Positions 8,778 through 17,845 of a DNA stretch of 37,824 nt are shown one piece after another (the stretch's first letter is position 1; each line of letters starts with the position of its first letter). This DNA is from an uncultured Oscillospiraceae bacterium (GTDB lineage: Bacteria; Bacillota; Clostridia; Oscillospirales; Oscillospiraceae). The position numbers and the translations under genes were made by a program. The stretch lies in the NCBI GenBank assembly GCA_947169975.1, contig CAMVRT010000017.1:1-37824 (forward strand). Reading direction: 5' to 3'. The notes beneath the pieces were generated by a model. That model did not search any database. It was given only the letters and a program-made list of their open reading frames with translations, and was not told the DNA's origin.

Positions 8778-9435
8778 AACTGAACAGGGCGGCTCCGGAA
8801 GTAAATCTTACGGCTTAGGTACGGGTTGGCTTTCCCCACGGCACACCTCTCGTCGCCGATCAGGCGGTTTCCCTTTCAGTGCCGCGCCACGGTGTTACCG
8901 ATGCGTGGTACCCGACTGCCACTTAGTCCGCACTGCAATCCTCCCGGCGCCCCATCAGGACAGCCTAGGTGATTTCCACGGCAGTCAAACCGTTTCTTAT
9001 CCTCTTTTGCAGACTGGGTTTCAAGGGAATATCATTTCGTCCCTGGCCGGGGAGTCAATGCATCAGCTCCCCTATCCACCCAACCCACGCAAGGCAGGCT
9101 ACTCTGCACACAGCGTTAGGGCGGCAAACGCCGCTTTAGCACCGCATTGCAGGTTCAAATCATCTGCCTCGTACACAGGTCGCTTGACCGCTTGGGGAGT
9201 ACGCCTGTGCACAACAGCAGGTCTCCACAGAGGCAGGGTCGACTCCTCCATGCCATTGGAGGGCGCCCTACGTCCGCAGGCGGCGGCAAATAGCCGCGCC
9301 TCCCTCCAGCACCCACCCCAAACTGGGCGTAAGAAGCAGGCACCAGAGGTTTCACAGTTGTGCCCTTTAAGGGATTTTTAGGCCCCTCTTAGGAAACGGC
9401 AGATCTGACTAGGATACTGCGCCGCTGTTCAGCAA
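8778..9435 (-). ncRNA. ole: OLE RNA (ornate large extremophilic RNA)
   Basis: About 650 bases without a credible gene, with their own promoter, directly before an OapA-like gene and dxs. The two ends pair: CTGAACAG at the 5' end (9425-9432 on minus) is complementary to CTGTTCAG at the 3' end (8780-8787), with a nearby GC extension. Internal helices include 9204-9212 with 9171-9179 (9 bp, one G-U), 9257-9262 with 9245-9250, and 9130-9134 with 9121-9125. OLE RNAs are about 600 nt, sit in isoprenoid operons next to oapA, and form a membrane complex linked to alcohol, cold and magnesium stress. I infer identity from size, folding and neighbours; a covariance-model search would settle it. Confidence 0.85.
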
Positions 9436-9441
9436 TTATGT

Positions 9442-9470
9442 AGTATATCACATTTTTTTTCGCTTGACAA
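9442..9470 (-). promoter_or_regulatory. Sigma-A promoter for OLE-oapA-dxs-tlyA-nadK-recN
   Basis: TTGTCA (9465-9470) and TATACT (9442-9447) on the minus strand are spaced by 17 bases, each one mismatch from consensus. The predicted start near 9435 lies just before the 5' strand of the RNA's closing helix. No other obvious promoter is seen before recN. Confidence 0.82.
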
Positions 9471-9480
9471 CTGTCATTCT

Positions 9481-9522
9481 GTGCAAAGCCGGGCTGTTCC
9501 TGTGCAAAGCCGGGCTGTTCCT
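9481..9522. repeat. Perfect 21-bp tandem duplication upstream of the OLE promoter
   Basis: The unit GTGCAAAGCCGGGCTGTTCCT occurs at 9481-9501 and again at 9502-9522 with no mismatch. It lies 10 bases beyond the OLE -35 box and 10 bases from the engB terminator. It may be a regulator site or a recent slippage product; the sequence alone cannot tell. Confidence 0.95.
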
Positions 9523-9531
9523 GTCAGATAA

Positions 9532-9566
9532 CAGCACACCCCGCGGCATCGCCGCGGGGTGTGCTG
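9532..9566 (-). terminator. Intrinsic terminator after engB
   Basis: A 15-bp perfect GC-rich stem (9532-9546 with 9552-9566, loop of 5) sits 4 bases past the engB stop. The downstream T tract is weak (TTATCT). It separates the lon-engB unit from the OLE operon. Confidence 0.85.
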
Positions 9567-9569
9567 CAT

Positions 9570-10160
9570 TTATTCGCAGGTTCGGGAGATGGCTGCCAGC
9601 AGCTCTGTCTTGCCGATCCCCTTCTCCGCCGAGAACGGGATCAGCGCCGTACCTTCATCAAGCTCAAGCGTTTCGCGGATCCGTGCCAGGTTGGGCTCGA
9701 TTTCGCTCTTTTTCAGCTTATCCAGCTTGTTGGCCGCGACAATCAGCGGACAGCCGGTGCTCTTGAACCAGCTGCACATGGTCACGTCATCCGCCGTGGG
9801 CTTATGACGGGCGTCAACGATCAGCACGCCTGCCGCAATAAGACCCTGCTCGGCAAAGTAGCTCTCCATCAGCGCTCCCCAGCGATCCCGTTCCGCCTGG
9901 GATACTTTGGCGTAGCCGTAACCGGGCAGGTCGGTGAAATAGAGCCGTTCATCTATGAGAAAATAGTTGATCTGGCTGGTTTTGCCGGGGGTGGCTCCCA
10001 CCCGGGCAAAGTTCTTTCTGCCCAGCAGGCGGTTGATCACCGAGGACTTGCCCACGTTGGAGCGGCCGGCAAAGGTGATCTGGGGACGGCCGTCACGGAT
10101 AAAGCCGGATTTCCCCACGGCAGAACGGATGAACTCCGCGCGGTTAAAGTTGATCGCCAT
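9570..10160 (-). CDS. engB: Ribosome biogenesis GTPase EngB (YsxC/YihA)
   Basis: Small TRAFAC GTPase needed for late assembly of the 50S ribosomal subunit. The protein has 196 residues. G1 is GRSNVGKS (32-39), followed by the G2 Thr in the GATPGKT segment, G3 DLPGYG, G4 NKLDK and G5 FSAEKG. The ATG at 10160 has AGGAGG with 6-base spacing. It overlaps the end of lon by 17 bases, so the two are coupled. A longer in-frame extension upstream is only a lon shadow. The lon-engB pair is conserved in many Firmicutes. A terminator follows at once. Confidence 0.95.
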   Translation of the reverse strand: MAINFNRAEFIRSAVGKSGFIRDGRPQITFAGRSNVGKSSVINRLLGRKNFARVGATPGKTSQINYFLIDERLYFTDLPGYGYAKVSQAERDRWGALMESYFAEQGLIAAGVLIVDARHKPTADDVTMCSWFKSTGCPLIVAANKLDKLKKSEIEPNLARIRETLELDEGTALIPFSAEKGIGKTELLAAISRTCE

Positions 10161-12543
10161 GCTGCACCTCCTGGCGGCGATCCGACACGGCGGAGAGTGT
10201 GGCCAGGTGGTCCACTGTGGTCTGGCGGTCGTCGCTGACCAGGGCGGCGGCAAAAACGGCATCCACCGTGTCCACGGTGATAAAACGCAATGCCTTGCGG
10301 ACGGTCTGATCAATCTCCTCCAGATCCTTCTCGTTTTCCCGGGGAATAATCACCGTGGTAATGCCATTGCGCAGGGCAGCCATTGTCTTTTCCTTCAGGC
10401 CGCCGATGGGCAGCACGCGGCCGCGCAGCGTCACCTCGCCGGTCATGGCAACGGTACCGCGCACCTTACGCCCCGTGAGAGCGGAGAGCACAGCCGTGGT
10501 AATGGCGATGCCGGCGGATGGGCCGTCCTTGGGCACAGCACCCTCGGGGAAATGGATGTGGATATCCTTCGTCTGATAGAAATCGGACTCGATGCCCAGC
10601 TCCTCCGTCCGGCTGCGCAGACAGCTGACGGCAGCCTTGGCAGACTCCTGCATCACAAGACCCAGATTGCCGGTCAGCTCCAGCTTGCCTGTACCGGGCA
10701 CCACGTTGACCTCCACCTCCAGGATCTCGCCGCCCACCTCCGTCCAGGCAAGGCCGTTGACAACGCCGATCTCGTCCTTTCCGGTGTGTGCATTCTCCTG
10801 ATAGCGCGGTACGCCCAGATATTCCTTCAGCTGTTTTTCTGTAATGGTATTCTTCTTTACATCGGTTGATACCAAACGCATTGCGGTCTTGCGGCACAGC
10901 TTGCCCAGCTCACGCTCCAGTACGCGGACGCCGGACTCGCGGGTGTAATCGGCGATGATGGCACGGATGGCCCCGTCGGTGATCTGGAGCTGGCTTTTCT
11001 TCAGGCCGTGCTCCTTCATCTGCTTGGGAAGCAAATGGCGCTTGGCGATCTCCAGCTTCTCCTCATCGGTGTAGCTGTTCAGCTCGATGATCTCCATGCG
11101 GTCCAGCAGCGGGCGGGGAATGGTGGACAGGGTGTTGGCGGTGGTAATGAACATCACCTGGGTCAGGTCCACAGGAAGCTCCAGAAAATGATCCCGGAAG
11201 CTGTGGTTCTGCTCGCTGTCCAGCACCTCCAGCAGCGCAGCGGCGGGATCGCCCCGCATGTCGCTGCCCAGCTTGTCGATCTCATCCAGCACCAGCAGCG
11301 GATTCATGCTGCCGGCGCGGGTGATGGCCTCAATGATACGGCCGGGCATGGCGCCGATGTAGGTCTTGCGATGGCCGCGGATATCCGCCTCATCCCGCAC
11401 GCCGCCCAGGCTCAAACGGGCCAGCTTGCGGTTCATGGCCTTGGCAACGGAAATGGCGATGGACGTCTTGCCCACGCCCGGAGGACCCACAAGGCACAGG
11501 ATCTTGCCCTTGGCATCGGGGTTGATCTGCTTGACGGCGATAAACTCCAGTACCTGCTCTTTCACCTTGTCCAGGCCAAAGTGATCCCTGTCCAGCACAG
11601 CTCTGACGCGCTCCACGTCGGTGCGGTCCTTCGTATACTTGCCCCAGGGCAGCTCGAGGCAAACATCCAGATAGTTGCGGATCACCGAGGCTTCGGCGCT
11701 GCCATAAGGCTGCTTGGCCAGACGATCCAGCTCCTTGCGGAGCTTTTTGCGGACATCGTCTGTAAGCTTTGCGCGGTCAATGCGCTGCGCGTATTCGGTG
11801 ATCTCCTCGTCCTCGTCCTCGCCCAGTTCCTGGCGGAGCACCTTGACCTGCTCCCGGAGGATGGACTCCTTCTGCATATTCGCCACGCGCTCACGGACGC
11901 GCTGCTCCAGGCGCAGCTCCATGGAGATCACATTGACCTCACGGGCCAGGATCTCGTTGACCAGCGCCAGACGGCGAATGGGATTGAGTTCTTCCAAAAC
12001 CTTCTGCCGGTCCGTGTGACGCAGCGTCACGTTCTGGGCGATATAATCCGCCAGATAGCCGGGGTCACGGGTATCAAGAATGGTGGAAGCCAGCTCCTCG
12101 CTGATGTTGGGAACAAGCTCACGGTAGGTGGCAAAAATGGAATAGGTCTGCCGTAGCAGAGCCTCCACCCGATCGGTCAGACGGCCGGGAAAGTCCTCCT
12201 CCAGCAGCTCCACGTTGGCCTGGAGGAAGGGGCGGTTTTGCCACAGACGGTGGATCCTGGCGCGCTGCTCGCCCTCTACCACCACGCGCACAGAGCTGTC
12301 CGACGTCTTGATGATGTGGAGGATATGGCAGATCGTGCCGACGGTATAGAGATCCTCCTCCGCCGGCTGCATGACGCCGATCTCCTTCTGGGTGACAAGA
12401 AATACGCGGCGATCCGCCTCCATGGCGTGATCCAGCGCATAGATGGAAATCTCGCGTTCCACGTCAAAGCTGGCGGTCAGCCGGGGGAAAACGGTCATGC
12501 CACGCAGGGCGACGACCGGAAAATTCATCGTTGTGGTTTCCAT
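10144..12543 (-). CDS. lon: ATP-dependent protease Lon (LonA type)
   Basis: Cytoplasmic AAA+ protease that degrades misfolded and regulatory proteins. All 799 residues are in place: N-terminal LAN domain (about 6-200), coiled coil (200-260), AAA+ module with Walker A GPPGVGKT (353-360) and Walker [10 protein letters not shown], and the C-terminal protease domain. The Ser-Lys catalytic dyad is S676 in PKDGPSAG and K719 in GGLKEK, the same 43-residue spacing as in E. coli. The ATG at 12543 has AAGGAG at 6-base spacing. The 250-base leader contains several hairpins. No CIRCE-like heat-shock operator is visible. Confidence 0.97.
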   Translation of the reverse strand: METTTMNFPVVALRGMTVFPRLTASFDVEREISIYALDHAMEADRRVFLVTQKEIGVMQPAEEDLYTVGTICHILHIIKTSDSSVRVVVEGEQRARIHRLWQNRPFLQANVELLEEDFPGRLTDRVEALLRQTYSIFATYRELVPNISEELASTILDTRDPGYLADYIAQNVTLRHTDRQKVLEELNPIRRLALVNEILAREVNVISMELRLEQRVRERVANMQKESILREQVKVLRQELGEDEDEEITEYAQRIDRAKLTDDVRKKLRKELDRLAKQPYGSAEASVIRNYLDVCLELPWGKYTKDRTDVERVRAVLDRDHFGLDKVKEQVLEFIAVKQINPDAKGKILCLVGPPGVGKTSIAISVAKAMNRKLARLSLGGVRDEADIRGHRKTYIGAMPGRIIEAITRAGSMNPLLVLDEIDKLGSDMRGDPAAALLEVLDSEQNHSFRDHFLELPVDLTQVMFITTANTLSTIPRPLLDRMEIIELNSYTDEEKLEIAKRHLLPKQMKEHGLKKSQLQITDGAIRAIIADYTRESGVRVLERELGKLCRKTAMRLVSTDVKKNTITEKQLKEYLGVPRYQENAHTGKDEIGVVNGLAWTEVGGEILEVEVNVVPGTGKLELTGNLGLVMQESAKAAVSCLRSRTEELGIESDFYQTKDIHIHFPEGAVPKDGPSAGIAITTAVLSALTGRKVRGTVAMTGEVTLRGRVLPIGGLKEKTMAALRNGITTVIIPRENEKDLEEIDQTVRKALRFITVDTVDAVFAAALVSDDRQTTVDHLATLSAVSDRRQEVQHGDQL

Positions 12544-12576
12544 GGAATTCTCCTTTCCAAGGGGATGGAAAAAGAT

Positions 12577-12780
12577 GGAGCGGCGTCAACAGGCGCCGCT
12601 CCGGCTGAAGACATAGGATATTTGCATATAGTTTTCGACCTGCATGGGGGATTGTGAAGGGGGATGGGAGTCCCCCTTCACGTGAAATCAATCTAAATTC
12701 GGAAGCATGTTGAATGCTTCCGAATTTTCACATCCGTGTGTTTCAACACACGGAAGTGCGGCGTCAACAGGCGCCGCTCC
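12577..12780. repeat. Array of five hairpins between clpX and lon, with a repeated 23-bp hairpin at both ends
   Basis: The interval 12544-12794 has no gene. It holds five consecutive inverted repeats: A 12577-12602 (9-bp stem), B 12654-12681 (11-bp stem), C 12695-12727 (14-bp stem, loop of 5), D 12733-12754 (9-bp stem) and E 12758-12777 (6-bp stem). A and E share an identical 23-bp segment (12580-12602 and 12758-12780), so the block is bounded by a direct repeat. Hairpin C has A/T-flanked arms and could end the clpX transcript. The rest could be a regulatory leader of lon or small repeat elements. Confidence 0.85.
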
Positions 12781-12794
12781 CCCTATTGTGCCTG

Positions 12795-14087
12795 TCAGGA
12801 GGCGGATGCGCTCTCCTTCTCGGTTTTGCCTGTTTTGATCTTGGCCCGGCGGGTGGGCTTATCGGGATTGCGCTCCAGAATCGGCTCTGCCGTCTTCTTC
12901 ACGCACTCCGCCGTGATCGTCACCTTTTCAATGGTGGGATCGGAGGGGATCTCATACATGACAGGGGTCAGAATACCCTCCATCACGGCGCGCAGACCGC
13001 GGGCGCCGATATTGCGCTCAATGGCCTGATCCGCCACGGCCTCCAGAGCCTCCGGCCGGAACTCCAGATCCACGTCGTCGTACTCCAGCAGCTTTTGATA
13101 CTGCTTGACCAGTGCGTTTTTGGGCTCGGTGAGGATGCGCACCAGGTCTTCCCTGCTCAGGCCGTTCAGCGCGGTGATCACCGGCAGGCGGCCCACCAGC
13201 TCCGGGATAATGCCGAATTTCAGCAGATCGTGGGGCTGAACCTCCTGCAGCAGCGCGCCGGTGCGGCGCTCCGCCTTGCTCTCCACCACAGCGTCAAAGC
13301 CGATACCCTTGCGGTCGGTACGCTGCTCGATGATCTTCTCCAGACCATCGAAAGCGCCGCCGCAGATGAAGAGAATATTGCTGGTGTCCACCTGAATGAA
13401 CTCCTGATGGGGATGCTTGCGGCCGCCCTGGGGCGGCACGTTGGCCACGGTGCCCTCCAGCAGCTTCAGCAACGCCTGCTGCACACCCTCGCCGGACACG
13501 TCGCGGGTGATGGAGGTGTTCTCGCTCTTGCGGGCGATCTTGTCGATCTCGTCGACGTAGATGATGCCGCGCTCGGCGAGCTCCACGTCGTAATCCGCCG
13601 CCTGCAGCAGACGCAGCAGAATGTTCTCCACGTCATCGCCCACATAGCCGGCCTCGGTCAGCGTGGTGGCGTCGGCGATGGCGAAGGGCACCTTCAGCAC
13701 CCGGGCCAGCGTCTGGGCAAAGAGAGTCTTTCCGCTGCCGGTGGGCCCGATCATCAGGATGTTGCTCTTCTGCAGCTCCACGTCGGAGTCGCCGCCGAAG
13801 TAGATGCGCTTATAGTGGTTGTAGACAGACACGGACAGGGCGATCTTGGCCGCCTCCTGTCCGATGACGTACTGATCCAGCACGTCCTTGATCTCACGGG
13901 GCGTGGGCAGCTCGTCCACGCTGGTGACAGTCTCCTCGCCGCCCACGTAGCCGTCGTCCAGTATGGACATGCACAGCTGGACGCATTCGTCGCAGATACG
14001 CACACCCGGGCCCTGGATCATGCGGTGGACCTGGGACTCATGCTTGCCGCAGAAAGAACACCGCAGCGACTTCTTCTCGTCTGCCAT
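12795..14087 (-). CDS. clpX: ATP-dependent Clp protease ATP-binding subunit ClpX
   Basis: AAA+ unfoldase that recognises tagged substrates and feeds them into ClpP. The protein has 430 residues. The N-terminal zinc-binding domain has C10, C13, C32 and C35. Walker A GPTGSGKT is at 114-121, Walker [10 protein letters not shown] follows, and the sensor-2 GARGL block is near the end. The pore loop GYVGDD is intact. The C-terminus is a charged tail ([13 protein letters not shown]). The ATG at 14087 follows the clpP stop by 4 bases, with AGAGG inside the clpP end. Confidence 0.97.
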   Translation of the reverse strand: MADEKKSLRCSFCGKHESQVHRMIQGPGVRICDECVQLCMSILDDGYVGGEETVTSVDELPTPREIKDVLDQYVIGQEAAKIALSVSVYNHYKRIYFGGDSDVELQKSNILMIGPTGSGKTLFAQTLARVLKVPFAIADATTLTEAGYVGDDVENILLRLLQAADYDVELAERGIIYVDEIDKIARKSENTSITRDVSGEGVQQALLKLLEGTVANVPPQGGRKHPHQEFIQVDTSNILFICGGAFDGLEKIIEQRTDRKGIGFDAVVESKAERRTGALLQEVQPHDLLKFGIIPELVGRLPVITALNGLSREDLVRILTEPKNALVKQYQKLLEYDDVDLEFRPEALEAVADQAIERNIGARGLRAVMEGILTPVMYEIPSDPTIEKVTITAECVKKTAEPILERNPDKPTRRAKIKTGKTEKESASAS

Positions 14088-14091
14088 CTGG

Positions 14092-14673
14092 TTACCTCTT
14101 GTAAATGACCTTGTCCACCAGGCCGTACTCCTTCGCCTCCTCGGCGGTCATCCAGCGGTCGCGCTCGGAGTCGGCCTTGACCTCCTCGGGCGTCTTGCCG
14201 GTGTTCTCGGCCAGGATCTTGTTCAGGCGCTGCTTGATCTTCAGGAAATGCTCCACGTCGATCTCCATATCCGTCACCTTACCCTGGGTGCCGGCGGAGG
14301 GCTGGTGGATCATGATCTCGGCGTTGGGCAGGGCAATGCGCTTGCCCTTGGCGCCGGAGCTCAGCAGAAACGCGCCCATGCTGGCGGCCATGCCGATGCA
14401 GATGGTGGACACATCGCACTTGATATACTGCATGGTGTCGTAAATCGCCATACCCGCGGTGACGGAGCCACCGGGGCTGTTGATGTACATCTGGATGTCC
14501 TTGTCGGGATCCTGGGCCTCCAGGTACAGAAGCTGCGCGACAACCAGGCTGGCGGTGGTATCATTGACCTCCTCGCCCAGGAAGATGATGCGATCGTTGA
14601 GCAGGCGGGAGAAGATGTCATAGGAACGCTCGCCGCGATTGGTCTGCTCTACCACGTAAGGGACTAAACTCAT
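14092..14673 (-). CDS. clpP: ATP-dependent Clp protease proteolytic subunit ClpP
   Basis: Serine protease that forms the tetradecameric chamber served by ClpX. It has 193 residues, the standard size. The catalytic triad is visible: S98 in [10 protein letters not shown]123 in MIHQPS and D172 in ERDRWM. The N-terminal [18 protein letters not shown] is typical. The ATG at 14673 has AGGAGGT at 7-base spacing. It lies between tig and clpX, the common tig-clpP-clpX order. A TATAAT at 14708-14713 on the minus strand suggests its own promoter in addition to readthrough from tig. Confidence 0.97.
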   Translation of the reverse strand: MSLVPYVVEQTNRGERSYDIFSRLLNDRIIFLGEEVNDTTASLVVAQLLYLEAQDPDKDIQMYINSPGGSVTAGMAIYDTMQYIKCDVSTICIGMAASMGAFLLSSGAKGKRIALPNAEIMIHQPSAGTQGKVTDMEIDVEHFLKIKQRLNKILAENTGKTPEEVKADSERDRWMTAEEAKEYGLVDKVIYKR

Positions 14674-14707
14674 GGGGAATACCTCCTGTTTCAGATGTGT
14701 GCTACCA

Positions 14708-14713
14708 ATTATA
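14708..14713 (-). promoter_or_regulatory. Possible -10 box before clpP
   Basis: TATAAT on the minus strand lies 35 bases before the clpP ATG in the short tig-clpP gap. No good -35 box is found at 16-18 bases upstream, so this is a weak call. Confidence 0.4.
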
Positions 14714-14740
14714 CCCGCCTGATGTGATTTCTAACGGGGA

Positions 14741-16051
14741 TTACTCCTCGGTTTTCTCCTCTTTCTTCTCCTCAACGGGATCCACAGCCACGGCGCTGTC
14801 GGCCACCAGCTTGATGACCTTCTCGCGGACCACCTGCTCCTTCACATCCTCGGTGCGCAGGTACTTCTTCACGTTCTCCAGATCCATGCCGTAGTTGTCG
14901 GCGATCTTCTTCATCTCGGCCTCGATCTCCTCGTCGGAAGCCTCGATGTTCTCGGCCTTCACAAGGGCCTCCACGGCCAGATCCATGCGGACCTGACGCA
15001 GAGCGGGCTCCTGGGCGTCGGCGAGGATCTTGCTCTCGTCGCCGCCGCTGAACTGCACGTACTGCTCGTAGGAGATGCCCTGGGAGGCCAGCTGGCGCTT
15101 CAGGTTCTCCACCATGCTCTGGGCCTGCAGATCCACCATTTCCTGGGGGATGTCTGCCTCGATGCCGTCGGCCACCTTCTCCATCAGCACATCCTCAAAG
15201 GCGCGCTGGGCAGCGGCGGTGCGATCCTCGGTGAGCTTCTTCTCCACATCGGCCTTCAGCTCATCCATGGTGTCGAATTCGGACACGTCCTTGGCAAACT
15301 CATCGTCCAGAGCGGGCACTTCCTTGACCTTGACCTCGTTGACCTTCACGTGGAAGACTACGGGCTTTCCGGCCAGCTCGGGGGTGTAGTTCTCGGGGAA
15401 GGTGATGTCGATGTCCTTCTCCTCGCCGGCGGTCATGCCGATGAGCTGATCCTCGAAGCCGGGCACAAAGCTGCCGGAGCCGATCTCCAGCTCGTGGTTC
15501 TCGCCCTTGCCGCCCTCAAAGGGAACACCGTTATCAAAACCCTCGAAATCGATGACAGCAGTGTCGCCCTTCTCCACGGCGCGCTCCACGCTCACCAGGC
15601 GGCTGTTGCGGTCAGCCATCTCCTTGAGACGGGCGTCCACGTCCTCAGCGGTGACCTTGACCTCGGCGCGGGGAGCCTCCAGGCCCTTGTACTGGCCCAG
15701 CTTCACCTCGGGATAGACGGCCACGGTGCACTTAAAGGTGACGCCCTCGGGACCCACGTTCTCCAGCTCCACCTGGGGATAACCCACGGTGGTCAGCTCC
15801 TGCTCCTTCACGGCGGCCTCATAGGCGTCGGGCAGGACGATGTTCACGGCTTCCTCATAGAACACCTCTTTGCCGTAGTGCTGCTCAATGATCTTGCGGG
15901 GGGTCTTGCCGGGACGGAAGCCGGGCACGTTGATCTTGCCGCGCATCTTGAAATACGCCTTGTTGACGGCGGCCTCAAACTCCTCGGCGCCCACCTCGAC
16001 GGTCAGCACGACCTTGCTGTTTTCGATTTTCTCACAGGATTTTACACTCAT
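14741..16051 (-). CDS. tig: Trigger factor (ribosome-associated chaperone)
   Basis: Chaperone with peptidyl-prolyl isomerase activity that binds nascent chains at the ribosome exit. The protein has 436 residues. The N-terminal ribosome-binding domain carries the signature GFRPGKTPRKIIEQHYG. The FKBP-type domain (about 145-235) runs from GDTAVIDFEGF to VVFHVKVNEVK. A long helical C-terminal chaperone domain ends in an acidic-basic EEKKEEKTEE tail. The ATG at 16051 has GGAGG about 10 bases upstream. It is the first gene of the tig-clpP-clpX-lon-engB quality-control run. Confidence 0.96.
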   Translation of the reverse strand: MSVKSCEKIENSKVVLTVEVGAEEFEAAVNKAYFKMRGKINVPGFRPGKTPRKIIEQHYGKEVFYEEAVNIVLPDAYEAAVKEQELTTVGYPQVELENVGPEGVTFKCTVAVYPEVKLGQYKGLEAPRAEVKVTAEDVDARLKEMADRNSRLVSVERAVEKGDTAVIDFEGFDNGVPFEGGKGENHELEIGSGSFVPGFEDQLIGMTAGEEKDIDITFPENYTPELAGKPVVFHVKVNEVKVKEVPALDDEFAKDVSEFDTMDELKADVEKKLTEDRTAAAQRAFEDVLMEKVADGIEADIPQEMVDLQAQSMVENLKRQLASQGISYEQYVQFSGGDESKILADAQEPALRQVRMDLAVEALVKAENIEASDEEIEAEMKKIADNYGMDLENVKKYLRTEDVKEQVVREKVIKLVADSAVAVDPVEEKKEEKTEE

Positions 16052-16071
16052 GTTTCTTTTTCCTCCGTTCA

Positions 16072-16112
16072 GCACTGATCGGAATCAGTGCGTTTTCATT
16101 TTCAATCAGTGC
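16072..16112. repeat. Repeated octamer with a dyad in the tig leader
   Basis: ATCAGTGC occurs at 16084-16091 and 16105-16112. Its complement GCACTGAT is at 16072-16079, so 16072-16091 is an 8-bp stem with a 4-base loop. The copies lie downstream of the tig promoter, in the leader. They could be an operator or RNA element. Confidence 0.7.
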
Positions 16113-16115
16113 AGT

Positions 16116-16143
16116 TTTATATAATAACAGAAACAGATGACAA
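16116..16143 (-). promoter_or_regulatory. Sigma-A-like promoter for tig
   Basis: TTGTCA (16138-16143) and TATAAA (16116-16121) on the minus strand, spaced by 16 bases. Each box has one mismatch to consensus. Confidence 0.6.
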
Positions 16144-16161
16144 TTTCCACTGTTTTTTACT

Positions 16162-16851
16162 TCAATCGCAAATTTTTTTAGGGATAAAACGGAGATAATC
16201 CGCTGCCACCAGAGAAAAATCGGTGCCGTACATCTGGCCGATGACGGCGCGGCGCTGCGTGGCGCCGTGGAGGTGACCGTAGTAGCAGGCCTTCACGCCG
16301 TACTCCCGCAAAACACGCAGGATCTCCGGGCAGGAATACCCCTGATAAAGAGGCGGGTAATGAAGAAAGCAGAGCTTCTCCGCAGCACCCGCCGCCTGCA
16401 GCGACATCTCAAGCCGGCCAACCTCCCGGGCAAGCACCTTCTCGTCATGGCTGCTCTGCCCTTCCAGCTCGTAAAACCAGCCGCGGGTTCCGCACAGCGC
16501 CACGTCGCCGTACCACTGACAGTTGTTGTGGAGAATATCCAGCGTGTTCAGCTCATTCTCCGCAAAAAACCGCTTCATCTTGGCGGCGGTGTTCCACCAA
16601 TAGTCGTGGTTGCCCTTCATCAGGATCTTCCGGCCGGGCAGCGCGTCGATAAAGCGGAAGTCCTCCAGAGACTCCTCCAGGCTCATACCCCAGCTCAGAT
16701 CACCGCACAGCACCGTCACATCGTCGTCATTCAATTGTGAAAAGGCGTCACGAATCCGCTCCACGTAGTTCTGCCACGCCTCGCCGAAGACCTCCATGGT
16801 TTTGTTGCTGCCCAGAGACAGGTGCAGATCGCCGATGGTGTACAGTGCCAT
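16162..16851 (-). CDS. Calcineurin-like metallophosphoesterase
   Basis: A 229-residue two-metal phosphoesterase of unknown substrate. The full motif set is visible: GDLHL (D8, H10), GD (D51), GNHD (N81, H82), the LHYPP histidine (H164) and GHLHG (H193, H195). The fold should be a single catalytic domain without signal peptide or membrane segment, so it is cytoplasmic. The ATG at 16851 lies 13 bases after the dipeptidase stop and has a close GGAGG. It is the last gene of the rbgA operon. The substrate (nucleotide, phosphoprotein or lipid) cannot be inferred from the sequence. Confidence 0.85.
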   Translation of the reverse strand: MALYTIGDLHLSLGSNKTMEVFGEAWQNYVERIRDAFSQLNDDDVTVLCGDLSWGMSLEESLEDFRFIDALPGRKILMKGNHDYWWNTAAKMKRFFAENELNTLDILHNNCQWYGDVALCGTRGWFYELEGQSSHDEKVLAREVGRLEMSLQAAGAAEKLCFLHYPPLYQGYSCPEILRVLREYGVKACYYGHLHGATQRRAVIGQMYGTDFSLVAADYLRFIPKKICD

Positions 16852-16864
16852 ACGTCCTCCCTTG

Positions 16865-17836
16865 TTACAATATCCGCATCAGGTTGTTCCAGAAAATGTC
16901 CTCCAGCAATTCTTCGCCGTAGCCGCGGGAGGCCAGCGCTTCATAGAGCCGCGGCACATCCTGCACGCCCTTCATGCCGGCGGCCAGCGTCTCGCAGCCG
17001 TCCAGATCGCCGCCGATGCACAGGGTCTTCTCACCGTCCAGCGCCAGAAAATGCTCCACGTGGGCCACCAGCTCCTCCATCGAGCCGGTCTCCCCCACGA
17101 AGGCACTGTACAGGTTGATACCCACCACGCCGCCGCTGTCCCGAATGGCACAGAACATATCGTCGGTCAAATTGCGGGGATGACTGCAGACGGCACGGCT
17201 GTTGGAGTGTGACGCCACCACCGGCCGGCGTGCCATTCGGATCAGATCCCAGAACCCGGGATCGGAGATGTGGGAAACGTCGGCATAGATGCCGTGTTCC
17301 TCCAGGCAGCGAATAAAGTCTCTGCCCTGTTGGGAAAGGCCGCGATCCGCGTCGTGCTTGTTGGTGCCGCACAGGACGTTGGGATGGTTCCAAACCGGGT
17401 TCAAAAGCCGAACGCCCCAGTCGGACACCGTGTCGATACGTTTCGGATCGCAATCGATCTGGTCGGCTCCCTCCAGAGACAGGAGCGCAGCCATCTTTCC
17501 GTCGGCCACAGCGGCATCTACCTCAGCGGCTGTGCGGCAGTGGCGCACCAGATCGGCGTTTTCTTCCATCTCCCGCAGGAAGCAGTCATGCATCCGCAGG
17601 CACTGGGCCCACAGGCCGTCTGCCGGCGGATAGTAGGGGTCGTGGTACAGGGCAAAAAACTGGGCGTAGCGGCGGAACCGGCTCCCGCGAAGTAAATCCA
17701 CGTGGCCGCCGTTTTGCCGCAGGCTCTCCACCGCAGCGAAATACGCCCGGAATTCCTCCGATTGACCTTCGGTGTCCGCCGGACGGATGGCGCAGCGGTG
17801 GATGGTGTCGCAGTGTGCGTCAAAATACGGGATCAT
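16865..17836 (-). CDS. Peptidase M19 (membrane dipeptidase family)
   Basis: Zinc dipeptidase of the renal-dipeptidase family, 323 residues. The metal ligands are in place: H8 and D10 in DAHCD, E122 in SLEGAD, H189 in DVSH and H210 in ASHSNSR. The GGDLDG block (277-279) supplies the acidic residue. No signal peptide is seen, so it is probably cytoplasmic and cleaves dipeptides or D-amino-acid-containing dipeptides. The ATG at 17836 has GAGGTGA about 5 bases upstream and follows yraN by 9 bases. Confidence 0.92.
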   Translation of the reverse strand: MIPYFDAHCDTIHRCAIRPADTEGQSEEFRAYFAAVESLRQNGGHVDLLRGSRFRRYAQFFALYHDPYYPPADGLWAQCLRMHDCFLREMEENADLVRHCRTAAEVDAAVADGKMAALLSLEGADQIDCDPKRIDTVSDWGVRLLNPVWNHPNVLCGTNKHDADRGLSQQGRDFIRCLEEHGIYADVSHISDPGFWDLIRMARRPVVASHSNSRAVCSHPRNLTDDMFCAIRDSGGVVGINLYSAFVGETGSMEELVAHVEHFLALDGEKTLCIGGDLDGCETLAAGMKGVQDVPRLYEALASRGYGEELLEDIFWNNLMRIL

Positions 17837-17845
17837 AACGTCACC

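Noticed and set aside
9139-9165. tRNA-like GGTTCAAATC in the OLE region
   Set aside because: The flanks do not form a T arm or a cloverleaf; it is part of the larger RNA.
8905-9381. Plus-strand frame of 158 codons inside the OLE region
   Set aside because: No SD, no recognisable protein, and the bases are explained by a structured minus-strand RNA.
12544-12794. CIRCE or CtsR heat-shock operator before lon
   Set aside because: Neither the TTAGCACTC-N9-GAGTGCTAA dyad nor the CtsR heptad repeat is present; only unrelated hairpins are.
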